From JAAXHE01 sp964551635 (GTDB lineage: Bacteria; Latescibacterota; UBA2968; GCA-2709665), in the NCBI GenBank assembly GCA_964551635.1, contig CAZKDZ010000158.1, positions 1 through 35,846 on the forward strand: a stretch of DNA of 35,846 nucleotides, in the 5' to 3' direction. The notes beneath the pieces are model-generated. The model was not told the DNA's origin, ran no database searches, and saw only the letters and a list, made by a program, of their open reading frames with translations. Every line of letters starts with the position of its first letter. The first letter of the stretch is position 1. This document shows, in pieces, positions 16,459-24,899 of this stretch. The position numbers and the translations under genes are program-made.

Positions 16459-18438
16459 ATGGCCGACGTCCCGGCGGAAAGCCTTCGAGATCGGACACCT
16501 GGCGAACGCGACGGGGTGTGCGAGGAGGTACGGGACGGACTGACGGGCAGGGCCTTCCTGATCGGGCTCGCCCTGTGCTTCTTTCTGGCAGTTGTCATCC
16601 CCTACAACCGTATGGTGATCCAGGGCACCTCTCTCCACTACTATTTTGTGGACAGGGGCATCCTGTTCGTTTTTCTCCTGCTGATCCTTTTCTGCAACAT
16701 CGTCCTGAAGCCGTCGCAATGCCTGAAACGTGGAGAACTCCTGTGCATCTTTTCGATGCTTCTGGTGTCGATGCCGGCACTGTGGATGGTCAAGTGGCTG
16801 ATCGCCTTTCTGACTGGCGTAACTTACTACGCTTCCCCGGAGCGCCCTGATCTCGAGGCGGTGCTGCCCCATATTCTGTCATGGACGGCCCCCAGGAACG
16901 CCGAGGCGGTACGGGGGTTCTACGAGGGGCTTCCGCAGAGCGTCCCCCTGCCCTGGCTGGCCTGGCTGGCCCCCCTGGCGAGTTGGGGGTCATTTTTTTT
17001 GGTGCTGTTCGGGGTGCTGTTATGCATTGCCGTGATAATCCGCAGGCAGTGGTCTGAGCACGAGCGGTTCGCGTTTCCGATTCTCCAGGTGCCGCTGGAA
17101 ATGACGGAAACGGGGAGCGGGCGCCTGGGCCCTTTGTTCAGGAGCCGGCTGATGTGGGCCGGGTTTGCAATCCCGCTTCTGATCGGTACGATCAATGGCC
17201 TGAATCACTATTTTCATACACTGCCCCGGGTCCAGATGGGAACGATGCTCTGGATATTTCAGGGAACGACCCCATTGCCACTCAGGATGCACTTTGCAGT
17301 TCTCGGGTACTCCTACTTTGTAAACCTGGACGTGAGCCTGAGCATCTGGGTGTTCAACGTCGTCTCAAAGGTCATCAGGGGGACGCTGGCGGTTCTGGGC
17401 GCAGAGTATACGGATGTCTCGGGGATGGTGGGCAGGTTCAGTTCGAGGGGCTCGTCGTTCCTCGCGCTGACCGGGATGGGTTATATGCTCGTTCTGGCCG
17501 CCTATAGCGCATGGACGGCGCGCGGCCACCTGCGCGCGGTATTCGCCAGAGCGTTCGGCACGTCGTCAGCCGCCGATGATGCCGGTGAGGTTATGTCGTA
17601 CCGTGCGGCGGTCTTCGGAACCCTTGGAGGCCTGATATATCTCGGCTGCTGGCTGTACCAGGCGGGCATGTCTCCTGCACTGATCCTGTTTCTGTTCTTC
17701 TCATCTATCGTGGTGTTTTTTGTTCTCGCCCGGATCGTGAGCGAGACGGGGTTCGTGGCAACGTATTCGCCCATCAACCCCGCTGAGTTCGTGGTCTGCG
17801 CGACGGGTTCGTCGGCCTTCGGCCCGGCAGCGCTGGTGACGCTGGGTTTCGGTTACGCCTGGACAATGACCCGGGTCAGCAATCTGATGCCCCGCGCGTT
17901 GGGGGCGCTCTGGCTGTCAAGAAGCATGAGGCGAAAGCTCGGCCTGATCTGGGCGATGGGCGCGGCGATGGCGGTCGGGCTGATTACCTCAAGCGCGATG
18001 ACGCTGGACCTGGGCTATTCGCGCGGGGGGCTGAACCTGGACCGGCACTTCCGCGATTACTCGCGCATCCCGTTCGATGCCTTCGTTGGGACCCGCATGC
18101 TGGAACCGAGCCCCATCTTCACGAAGGGTACGCTCTATACCGGACTCGGGATGGGTATTGCAGGACTGCTGACCCTGCTGAGGATGCGTTTCAGGTGGTG
18201 GCCGCTGCACCCGGTAGCGCTTCCGTTGAGTACGATCTGGTACACGGATACCTACTTTTTCAGCGTCTTCCTGGCCTGGGGGATGAAAGCGACCGTGTTG
18301 AAATTCGGAGGAGCGAGGCTGTACCGCCGGACCCGGCCGTTCTTCATGGGGATGATACTGGGAGAGGCCAGCGGCGCGGGTTTGTGGTGCATCGTGGACT
18401 ACCTTTCGGGAACCATCGGTAACAGAATCTTTCTATAG
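16459..18438 (+). CDS. DUF6785/DUF6784-type polytopic membrane protein, paralogue 3
   Basis: This 659-residue inner-membrane protein starts at ATG 16459 with GAGGA eight bases upstream. It shares the family signatures IPYNRMVIQ at 47-55, QWSEHERFAFPILQVPL at 197-213, VNLDVSLSIW, SETGFVATYSPINPAEFVVC and WWPLHPVALPLSTIWY. It differs most at the N-terminus and in the stretch SSRGSSFLA, where the other two have SSQGSEFLA. The loss of that acidic residue may alter specificity. It is presumably a transporter; no assayed homologue is known to me. The stop at 18438 lies only 15 bases before the amidohydrolase start, so these two genes are almost certainly co-transcribed and perhaps coupled. Confidence 0.82.
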   Translation: MADVPAESLRDRTPGERDGVCEEVRDGLTGRAFLIGLALCFFLAVVIPYNRMVIQGTSLHYYFVDRGILFVFLLLILFCNIVLKPSQCLKRGELLCIFSMLLVSMPALWMVKWLIAFLTGVTYYASPERPDLEAVLPHILSWTAPRNAEAVRGFYEGLPQSVPLPWLAWLAPLASWGSFFLVLFGVLLCIAVIIRRQWSEHERFAFPILQVPLEMTETGSGRLGPLFRSRLMWAGFAIPLLIGTINGLNHYFHTLPRVQMGTMLWIFQGTTPLPLRMHFAVLGYSYFVNLDVSLSIWVFNVVSKVIRGTLAVLGAEYTDVSGMVGRFSSRGSSFLALTGMGYMLVLAAYSAWTARGHLRAVFARAFGTSSAADDAGEVMSYRAAVFGTLGGLIYLGCWLYQAGMSPALILFLFFSSIVVFFVLARIVSETGFVATYSPINPAEFVVCATGSSAFGPAALVTLGFGYAWTMTRVSNLMPRALGALWLSRSMRRKLGLIWAMGAAMAVGLITSSAMTLDLGYSRGGLNLDRHFRDYSRIPFDAFVGTRMLEPSPIFTKGTLYTGLGMGIAGLLTLLRMRFRWWPLHPVALPLSTIWYTDTYFFSVFLAWGMKATVLKFGGARLYRRTRPFFMGMILGEASGAGLWCIVDYLSGTIGNRIFL

Positions 18439-18453
18439 GCGGCAATCGACGAA

Positions 18454-20013
18454 ATGGGGGACTGGATGGAAACCTTCGACATGAACTGCATGCTGGGACC
18501 CACGCGCACAAACCGCGAGCCGTGCTTTCGGACACCCGAAGCGCTGCTGGCAGAGATGGATCGACTGGACATCTCCGAAGCCCTGGTCTACGCGAGCCAG
18601 GCCGCCATGGGACACCCGTCGGATGGAAACGAATGGGTGGTTGAGGCCACGCGTTCCCATCCGCGCCTCCACCCCTGCTGGGCCGTTCTGCCCCCGGGGA
18701 CAGGAGAACTGCCGGAGCCGGATGAACTGGTGGAACAGATGCGCGCCCAGGGCGTGCGCGCGGCCAGGATGTTTCCGGGCGTTCACAGATTTCCGCTGCT
18801 GGAACGGATTCTTCGGCCGCTGCTGAAATCCCTTTCCGACGCGGGAATCCCGCTGATTCTTGACGATGGACGTACGAGCTGGAGCCAGCTCACGGACTGG
18901 CGCGGGGTCTATGAAATTGCGGAAGCGCACCCGGCGCTTCCGCTCGTACTGATCCGCGAGGGCGGCACGACGGCGAGGGCGCTCTACGGCGTTTGGGATG
19001 CGTTTCCCAATATTTACGTCGAGACGTCCTACATCCAGGAATCGCGGATCGTCGAGGAAATTTCAGGGCGTTTCGGGCACCGGCGACTGTTGTTCGGGAC
19101 GGGGATGCCCGCCTGGGACGCGGGAGGACCGCTGGGCCTTCTTTCGGGCGCGCGAATATCGAGGCGCCAGCGGGCTGATATCGCGGGGAACACGCTCAGG
19201 GCATTGTTGGGGCTCCCTGACCGGGAACCTGGACAGGCGCCGGTCTGGCCCTGCGGCGCAAACGGTTTCCGCGTGTTCGACGTGCACGGCCACCTGGGCA
19301 GATTTCAGTCGAAGTACCACCGCGACTGGTCGGCCGAACAGATCGTGTCGCGCATGGACGAAGTGGGGGTGGAGCGGTTTGCGGTCAGCCACTTCCTGGC
19401 CATCGGGGCCGACTTCCGTGAAGGAAACACCCGGATCGGGTCGGGCGTTGCGGCTTTTCCGGACCGGCTCGTGGGTTACGTGGTCTACAATCCGAACTAC
19501 GAACCGGAGATGGCCGACGAGATGGCGCGCGGATTCGACGAACTCGGGTGCCGTGGCATCAAAATCCACTGCGCACTTCACGACACCTCGACCGAGGACC
19601 ATCGTTACCGTCTGGCGTTTCAGACGGCGCACGAACGGAACTGCCCCATGCTCTGCCACGTCCACCGCGGGCCGTCTCCCGCATTTCTGATGGAAACGCT
19701 CGCCGCCTTCCCAAACGCGAAGTTCGTCTATGCCCACCTGGGCGGAGGCAGCCGCGAGGAACTGGAGCCCTTTCTCGACGTCGCCCACGCACGGCCGAAT
19801 CTGTTTTTCGACCTGGGTTATTCGAAAATGGCGCGCGGCACCCTCCCCTGGCTCGTCGAACATGCGCCGCCCTCGCAGATCCTGTACGGATCGGACCATC
19901 CCGTAAACGGATTTCCCTATCAACTCGGACGGGTGCTCTACGCCGATATTCCGGATGGGTTGAAGCGAATGATACTGTGGGACAACGCGGCAAGGATATT
20001 CGGCGTGCAGTAA
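18454..20013 (+). CDS. Double-domain amidohydrolase with a degenerate N-terminal copy
   Basis: This 519-residue protein is made of two amidohydrolase-2-type (COG2159-like) TIM barrels in tandem. The C-terminal one, from about residue 272, has all expected ligands: His278 and His280 in FDVHGHLG, His404 in CHVH, His428 in YAHLGG and Asp481 in YGSDHP. The N-terminal one (5-254) aligns in order but has FDMNCMLG, IREGG and FGTGMP at the matching places, so its metal ligands are gone. COG2159 enzymes hydrolyse or decarboxylate small acids. The dead domain may be a dimer partner or regulatory. ATG 18454 is given as start; ATG 18466, behind GGGGGA, is an equal alternative. It follows transporter 3 by 15 bases. 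Confidence 0.85.
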   Translation: MGDWMETFDMNCMLGPTRTNREPCFRTPEALLAEMDRLDISEALVYASQAAMGHPSDGNEWVVEATRSHPRLHPCWAVLPPGTGELPEPDELVEQMRAQGVRAARMFPGVHRFPLLERILRPLLKSLSDAGIPLILDDGRTSWSQLTDWRGVYEIAEAHPALPLVLIREGGTTARALYGVWDAFPNIYVETSYIQESRIVEEISGRFGHRRLLFGTGMPAWDAGGPLGLLSGARISRRQRADIAGNTLRALLGLPDREPGQAPVWPCGANGFRVFDVHGHLGRFQSKYHRDWSAEQIVSRMDEVGVERFAVSHFLAIGADFREGNTRIGSGVAAFPDRLVGYVVYNPNYEPEMADEMARGFDELGCRGIKIHCALHDTSTEDHRYRLAFQTAHERNCPMLCHVHRGPSPAFLMETLAAFPNAKFVYAHLGGGSREELEPFLDVAHARPNLFFDLGYSKMARGTLPWLVEHAPPSQILYGSDHPVNGFPYQLGRVLYADIPDGLKRMILWDNAARIFGVQ

Positions 20014-20241
20014 CGGACTCCGAATTAACCCCAATTCGAATCAAACAGCAACGCGGCGACGCGATAAAAGCTCCCCAAGCCGGGTGGTAACCTCGTATGG
20101 AAGGACATTTTTTCAGTTGACGTCCAGCAACCTGGTGTATCCTGGTAATCCGCCGTTTAATCGCATTTATCAACGTGCACATGTACGAATTAACATTCCC
20201 GAAAAACGACGAATCCCGGTCAAACTTGGAGGTCATCATCC

Positions 20242-21954
20242 ATGAAAATCGGCATTCTGACCCGTCCGCCCGATCTGTCGGACTACATCGCCGAGATTTT
20301 CACAACCTGGGGGCTTGCGGCTTTCGATCGGATCAGCCAGGATCAGGTCGAAGCCGTGGATCCTGCGTCGACTCCCGTACTGGTCTGCCCGGCAGCCGAA
20401 CGTGATGCGCAGACGCAGGAATTCCTGATCGGATTTGCGCGGCGGGGCGGCACCGTCGTGACGTTCCTGCCCGGAGACATCCTGGCCGGCGCCGCGGGGC
20501 TGGTCTACCAGGGCGCCAGATCCGCGCCGCTGCGCCTGCGTCCGGTACGCTATCCGGCGGCAGGGTTTTCAGGAGAGGACTTCCCGGTGGTCGGGGAGGC
20601 GGGTCAGTATATCGAGGAACCCGAGACGGGAGTCGGGATCGCCTATCTCTACCGTCCGGACGCATTCGAGGGAGAGTCCGTCGGGATTATCGAGACGCCG
20701 TGCGGAGAGGGAAGGATCCTTGCATTCGCCTTCGACCTGCCCGCGTGCTTGTTCACCCTCCGCCAGGGGGACCCGCGCCAGGTCGAGCGGGCCGTGGGCG
20801 GCAACGTCCGCGCCGATTCCATCGGAATCGATCTCGGGCCGGCGGACAGCGGACTGATTCCATTCGCCGATCTGCTGGCGCGGTGGCTGATGGAACTGGT
20901 CTGCCGGTTCGTTCCGGCGCCCGTCCCCCTGCTCTGGCACCTGCCGGGCGAGGCAACCGCGATCGTGCTCTATTCGGGCGACGAGGACGGAGCGGAGATT
21001 TCCGCTACGGAGCAGGAGTTCCGGGAGGTAACGGCGGCCGGCGCCCGCATGAATCTATACATAATTCCCATCGGGACGGACTCGACGGCCGCGGACGTGC
21101 AGCGGTATCGGCAAAATCACGACGTCGGCCCGCACCCGAACCTCCGGGCTCAGGACGGACGGCCGATAGCGGAGCGCGTTGCCGAATTCGAGCGGCAGAT
21201 TCTGCTGTTCGAGGAGATGTACGGGTTCAGGCCCACGAGCGTACGCAATCACTGCCTCTCCTGGGCGGGTTACATGGAACTGGTGGAGGTACAGGCGCGC
21301 CTGGGGATCCGGATGGATGCCAACTACCTGTGCTCGGCCTACATGCGGGACCGCTGCAGCGGCCCATACCACCTGAGAGGGGCGGCCATGCCAATGCGTT
21401 TCTGTCATCCCGACGGGCGCCTGATCGACGTGCTGCAGCAGCACACCCACCTCTCAGACGACGTCTGGTTCCAGGAGAACGCGCCAAAGTCCTTCCACTA
21501 TTCGCCGGAGATGTACGGCGCGCTGGCAGAACGCATCCTCGACGACAGCGCCGCGCGGTTCCATGTCCCCTACGGCGTGATCCTTCACCCGGGCAACTGG
21601 GTGAGATACTCGAGGGCGCACGGGCTTGTTCTGCTCGAAAAGGCCGTGGAACGGAACATCCCGGTCTGGTCGTACGATCAGTGGTGCGATTTCTGGCTTC
21701 TGCGGGACCGGTGGCGCGTGGCGGGTCTGTCGTGGCAGGACCATACGCTCCAGTTCACGGCCGCGGGCGCGCCGGACGACGGAAATCTGCGCTGGTTGAT
21801 TCCGGCGCATTACGGCGGGCGGGCGCTGGCGGAAGTCCGGGTGGACGGGCGATTGGCGCCGATCGGGATCGTGACCCGATTCCGCCGGGACTTCGCGCAG
21901 GTGGCATTGGGCGCCGGGATCGACAGTTGCGATATATCGGCCGTTTACAGCTGA
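20242..21954 (+). CDS. GATase-like / polysaccharide-deacetylase-like fusion protein
   Basis: The protein has 570 residues and starts at ATG 20242 with GGAGG ten bases upstream. Residues 1-165 look like a class I glutamine-amidotransferase-like (ThuA-like) domain: PVLVCPAAERDAQTQEF, then FARRGGTVVTFLPGDI. Residues about 230-500 look like a NodB-type deacetylase fold: SGDED at 245-249 for the paired Asp residues, GPHPN at 296-300 for the metal His, and RNHCLSW at 335-341. The usual H-x-x-x-H pair is not clear, so activity is uncertain. No signal peptide is seen. A weak promoter-like TTGACG at 20117-20122 lies in the 228-base gap upstream, with a poor TATCCT 15 bases on. The job is probably carbohydrate-related; the substrate is unknown. 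Confidence 0.7.
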   Translation: MKIGILTRPPDLSDYIAEIFTTWGLAAFDRISQDQVEAVDPASTPVLVCPAAERDAQTQEFLIGFARRGGTVVTFLPGDILAGAAGLVYQGARSAPLRLRPVRYPAAGFSGEDFPVVGEAGQYIEEPETGVGIAYLYRPDAFEGESVGIIETPCGEGRILAFAFDLPACLFTLRQGDPRQVERAVGGNVRADSIGIDLGPADSGLIPFADLLARWLMELVCRFVPAPVPLLWHLPGEATAIVLYSGDEDGAEISATEQEFREVTAAGARMNLYIIPIGTDSTAADVQRYRQNHDVGPHPNLRAQDGRPIAERVAEFERQILLFEEMYGFRPTSVRNHCLSWAGYMELVEVQARLGIRMDANYLCSAYMRDRCSGPYHLRGAAMPMRFCHPDGRLIDVLQQHTHLSDDVWFQENAPKSFHYSPEMYGALAERILDDSAARFHVPYGVILHPGNWVRYSRAHGLVLLEKAVERNIPVWSYDQWCDFWLLRDRWRVAGLSWQDHTLQFTAAGAPDDGNLRWLIPAHYGGRALAEVRVDGRLAPIGIVTRFRRDFAQVALGAGIDSCDISAVYS

Positions 21955-21968
21955 CCGGGTCGCCAGAC

Positions 21969-22049
21969 CTGGTGTCCTGTCCGAAAAAATCCTCACCATT
22001 CGACCGCCGGGTCGAATTCCGGTACCTTATCTCCAGGACAGAACACCAG
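21969..22049. repeat. Nested inverted repeat between deacetylase-like and NeuD-like genes
   Basis: The outer arms 21969-21982 (CTGGTGTCCTGTCC) and 22036-22049 are reverse complements at 13 of 14 positions. Inside, 21998-22005 (ATTCGACC) and 22010-22017 form a perfect 8-bp hairpin with a GCCG loop. The structure fills most of the 132-base spacer. It could be an mRNA structure upstream of the acyltransferase gene, a terminator without a T-run, or a very small mobile repeat. Confidence 0.5.
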
Positions 22050-22086
22050 CCGTAACCAAAGAGCCGCTGGCGACAGGAGGCGATTT

Positions 22087-22728
22087 ATGCAAAAGCTGGT
22101 CTTTCTGGGCATTGGATCCAATAATTCGGACATTCTGGACGCCGTGCGGGATATCAACGCCGTGGACCCGACCTATGAGGTGCTGGGGTACGTGACGCGC
22201 AACGGCAGACCCGTCGACAAGGGCGGCCTGAAACACCTGGGGGACTTCGACACCGTTCGCACCTTGCCGGATGACGTTCAGATCACCGGATTTGCTTTTG
22301 GCCCTGGGAGCTATCTGACCTGGCCTGGAACGGTGGCCGGTCTGGGCCTGCCACGGGAACGATTCGCCACAATCGTCCATCCCCACGCGTTCGTTTCCCC
22401 GCAAAGCACGGTGGGACGGGGATCGGTCATTCTGGCGGGAACCACGGTGGGGGCATTCGTAACCGTAGGAGACCACGTGATCATCCTGCAGAACGTGGGA
22501 CTGTCCCACGACGACGTGATCGAGGATTACTCCTGCCTTGCGGTGGGGGTGAGCTTTTCGGGAAGCGTACGGGTGGGACGAAACTGTTTCCTGGGAACAA
22601 ACTCGACAATTATCGGCGCAACGATCGGAGAGGGAAGCATGGTGGGCGCGGGGACCCTCATCCGGCACGACGTGCCTTCGGGCGAGGTCTGGGTGGGCAA
22701 TCCCGGGAGGTATCTCAGGAAGGTCTGA
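22087..22728 (+). CDS. NeuD/PglD-type left-handed beta-helix acyltransferase
   Basis: This 213-residue protein starts at ATG 22087 behind AGGAGG. Residues 1-85 form a small nucleotide-fold-like N-terminal domain (KLVFLGIGSNN). Residues 95-205 show the hexapeptide repeats of a left-handed beta-helix, with HPHAFVSPQSTVGRGSVILA, then VTVGDHVIILQNVGLSHDDV, and the terminal NPGRYLRKV. His at DDVIEDY-type positions in NeuD and PglD is the catalytic base; here LSHDD supplies it. Such enzymes transfer an acetyl group from acetyl-CoA to a sugar amine or hydroxyl, as in sialic acid or bacillosamine synthesis. The surrounding genes do not form a glycan biosynthesis cluster, so the acceptor is unknown. 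Confidence 0.8.
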   Translation: MQKLVFLGIGSNNSDILDAVRDINAVDPTYEVLGYVTRNGRPVDKGGLKHLGDFDTVRTLPDDVQITGFAFGPGSYLTWPGTVAGLGLPRERFATIVHPHAFVSPQSTVGRGSVILAGTTVGAFVTVGDHVIILQNVGLSHDDVIEDYSCLAVGVSFSGSVRVGRNCFLGTNSTIIGATIGEGSMVGAGTLIRHDVPSGEVWVGNPGRYLRKV

Positions 22729-22769
22729 ACTCAGCGAACGCAAGCTGCCGCCGGACCCCCGGTGAACCG

Positions 22770-23450
22770 TCACCAAATCCAGCCCCGGCGTCCCCCCTCA
22801 CGGTCTTCCGGCGTTTTGCCGATCACAATGTCGAAATTCGCGGTCAGTTCTCCAATTTCCGATCCGGGCAGCGGCTTGAACGGAACCGACAACAGATTGT
22901 GTGAGGCGCGTCCGAACCTCCGGAATATGGAGTCTCGCTCGTTGTCCGGATTGCCCTTGACGTACATCTGAGTGGTCAGGACCCGGCGTCCGTTCCTGTT
23001 GATCGCAAAGTGAATATGTGCCGCGCGTGAGCCCGAGTATCTGACAGGCTTGATCGTCCGAAAACGGTATTCCCCGGTGGCACCGGTTTCGAATCGTCCA
23101 AAACCCTGAAAGTTCCGGTCTCGCCGGCCCTTCCGCGGGGCATCGGTATGGATGTAGACGCCGTTGCTGTCAACCTGCCAGATCTCTACCTGCGCATTCT
23201 TTACGGGCCGGCCGCTCACATCGGTGACGCGCCCGGTCAGATGCGTGATTTCTCCCACCGCCGGCGTGATCGCGTCGTTGATGATCAGCAGGTCGTTATC
23301 AACGTCCAGCGGCATCCTGTCCGGATAAAAGGGACCCTCGGTCTGCCAGGGCGTTCGACTCAGCTCCTCTGCAAACGCACCCGGCGTCACAAGCGCCGCG
23401 GCGCCCAGCGTGCTTGCCTGACAAAGAAAACGCCTGCGATCAATTGCCAT
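22770..23450 (-). CDS. Tat-exported intradiol ring-cleavage dioxygenase
   Basis: The protein has 226 residues from ATG 23450, with GGAGAGG five bases upstream; a GTG one codon earlier is too close to that site. The N-terminus DRRRFLCQASTLGAAALVTP followed by GAFAEE is a twin-arginine signal, so the folded iron enzyme is exported. The core has EGPFYP at 39-44, LTGRVTDVSGRPVKNAQVEI and then WQVD. Ferric ligands are placed at Tyr99, Tyr138, His145 and His147 (AAHIHF). The family cleaves catechol-type rings between the hydroxyls (protocatechuate 3,4-dioxygenase beta-like). Secreted small members often act on polymer-derived aromatics. It is convergent with the NeuD-like gene. Confidence 0.88.
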   Translation of the reverse strand: MAIDRRRFLCQASTLGAAALVTPGAFAEELSRTPWQTEGPFYPDRMPLDVDNDLLIINDAITPAVGEITHLTGRVTDVSGRPVKNAQVEIWQVDSNGVYIHTDAPRKGRRDRNFQGFGRFETGATGEYRFRTIKPVRYSGSRAAHIHFAINRNGRRVLTTQMYVKGNPDNERDSIFRRFGRASHNLLSVPFKPLPGSEIGELTANFDIVIGKTPEDREGGRRGWIW

Positions 23451-23617
23451 CACAGCCTCTCCACGAATTCATCCTGGTTCGTCATTTTTCCGGGACGTTA
23501 ATTCTAATATACGCACGTGAATAAAGGCGATTTGACTGCGGATTCCCAGGGCATTTTTGGTCACCGGACGTGCGCGTGACCTCTCCCGGCTCCCCGCATT
23601 CAGGCTCTTTGCGGACA

Positions 23618-23623
23618 ATTATA
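23618..23623 (-). promoter_or_regulatory. Possible -10 box for the intradiol dioxygenase gene
   Basis: On the minus strand TATAAT occurs at 23623-23618 in the AT-rich spacer upstream of the dioxygenase, inside a partial palindrome ACAA...TTGT. No good -35 lies 16-18 bases upstream; TTGAAA is only 11 bases away. The leader to the ATG would be about 165 bases. The rest of 23451-23648 holds a weak GGTCAC/GTGACC stem and nothing else. Confidence 0.2.
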
Positions 23624-23648
23624 CAGTTGTCTCTTTTCAAATTATCGT

Positions 23649-24899
23649 CTAGTGATTATAAACCAGATGCAATTCAACGAAGCTGTCCCTCCGGCTGGCG
23701 TAGGACAGGTCGCCGGCGTCGACGTCGAGAAGGGCAATCGCCTCCAGATGCAGGGAGAACCTGCCGGAGATTCGCCGGTTCAACTCGAACGTCAACACAC
23801 GTGTGGTCGTGTCGAAATCGTTCATCATGCTGCCGAGTATTTCGGTACTCTGGATGTCATTGAAGGCGAATCGGGCGCCCACGAAGAGGTCGTTCTGAAA
23901 GATATTCGTGGCGTTCCGGCCGCGGCCGTCGTAATTCCATTCCCAGATCAGACCCAGATCGGCTGCGGAGCCCAACATGGAATAAACCGTATATTCGCCG
24001 CCCAGTGTCGCAGCGACGTAGTCCTCCTCCACTCCGCGGCGGTCCCGCGCGCCGGCCCTACCCAGTCCTTCGAGTTTGAATAACCACGGTCCGGCCGTCA
24101 ATTGGGCGTCCAGCCCGAACTGCCGGATCCGTTCATAGTTGGGTACCAGTACCGGACGGCCGTTCGGGTCAATGTCTGTTGACAGCCGGGGTTCTCTGCT
24201 GTTGCCGTCGAATACGCTCACTCCCACGTCCATCTCACCGGAACTTCTGCTGTAGCGGGCGGCGAACTCCGGGCGCCACCGTCCGGCGTCACTCTCATAC
24301 GAAATCCGTTCATTGTCTACAACAAGCGGGAATCGCAGGCGGCCTGACCTTCCCGGAAAGGTACGGGCGCGGTGTCCGGTCATTCCGAATACTTCCACCG
24401 CGCCCCAGTCTCCGGACATTGTGAGGTGGGCCATGGCCTGGCCCATTGAGGGCTCCTTGTACGGGTGTTCCACAAGGTCGACCTGATTGACGATATTCAC
24501 CAGGTGGCGCGATTCCGTCACGCCCCAGAACACCCTGTCGACGCCCAGACGCACTTCCCATTCCTGATTGCCGACCTCCCCGAAGAGCAGGAGATAGGCT
24601 TCCCGCAGATCGGCATGGGTGCGCCGGTCGTCCCCGGCGTCGACGCGCAGAAACGGGGCAAGCGTGAAGCTCCTGCCCCGGGCGTCTTCGAGGTAGAATC
24701 TGGGCTCGGCCACGAATCCACTGCCCTGTGATCGCTGGCCGGAAAAGGCGCCTGCCCTGGGAAACCAGCGGCTCTCGACGCTCAAGCGCCCGGTCAATTC
24801 CTTCGTCTCGATCCGGGCAAGGGCATCGCCGGAAAACATGGGCGCGAGAATCCAGACGGCGACGAGCGGTGCGCAATGGAAGATAACACGGTTCGGCAT
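23649..24899 (-). CDS. Outer-membrane beta-barrel protein
   Basis: This 416-residue protein has a Sec signal peptide ending GDALA near residue 28. A long series of alternating amphipathic strands follows (GRLSVESRWFPRA, FYLEDARGRSFTLAPFLRVD, WEVRLGVDRVFWGVTES). It ends VELHLVYNH, close to the aromatic C-terminus of barrels. The size suits a 14-18-strand porin-like channel. The family resembles the DUF1302-like or alginate-export-like barrels that travel with LolA-like and RND genes. Its ATG (24899) shares one base with the stop of the upstream gene (TGATG), so the two are translationally coupled. It is the last gene of the RND operon and presumably provides its outer-membrane exit or anchor. 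Confidence 0.78.
   Translation of the reverse strand: MPNRVIFHCAPLVAVWILAPMFSGDALARIETKELTGRLSVESRWFPRAGAFSGQRSQGSGFVAEPRFYLEDARGRSFTLAPFLRVDAGDDRRTHADLREAYLLLFGEVGNQEWEVRLGVDRVFWGVTESRHLVNIVNQVDLVEHPYKEPSMGQAMAHLTMSGDWGAVEVFGMTGHRARTFPGRSGRLRFPLVVDNERISYESDAGRWRPEFAARYSRSSGEMDVGVSVFDGNSREPRLSTDIDPNGRPVLVPNYERIRQFGLDAQLTAGPWLFKLEGLGRAGARDRRGVEEDYVAATLGGEYTVYSMLGSAADLGLIWEWNYDGRGRNATNIFQNDLFVGARFAFNDIQSTEILGSMMNDFDTTTRVLTFELNRRISGRFSLHLEAIALLDVDAGDLSYASRRDSFVELHLVYNH

Noticed and set aside
20700..22055. 451-residue plus-strand open frame
   Set aside because: It overlaps the GATase/deacetylase gene in another frame and runs into the nested inverted repeat. The composition is Arg/Gly/Pro-rich noise.
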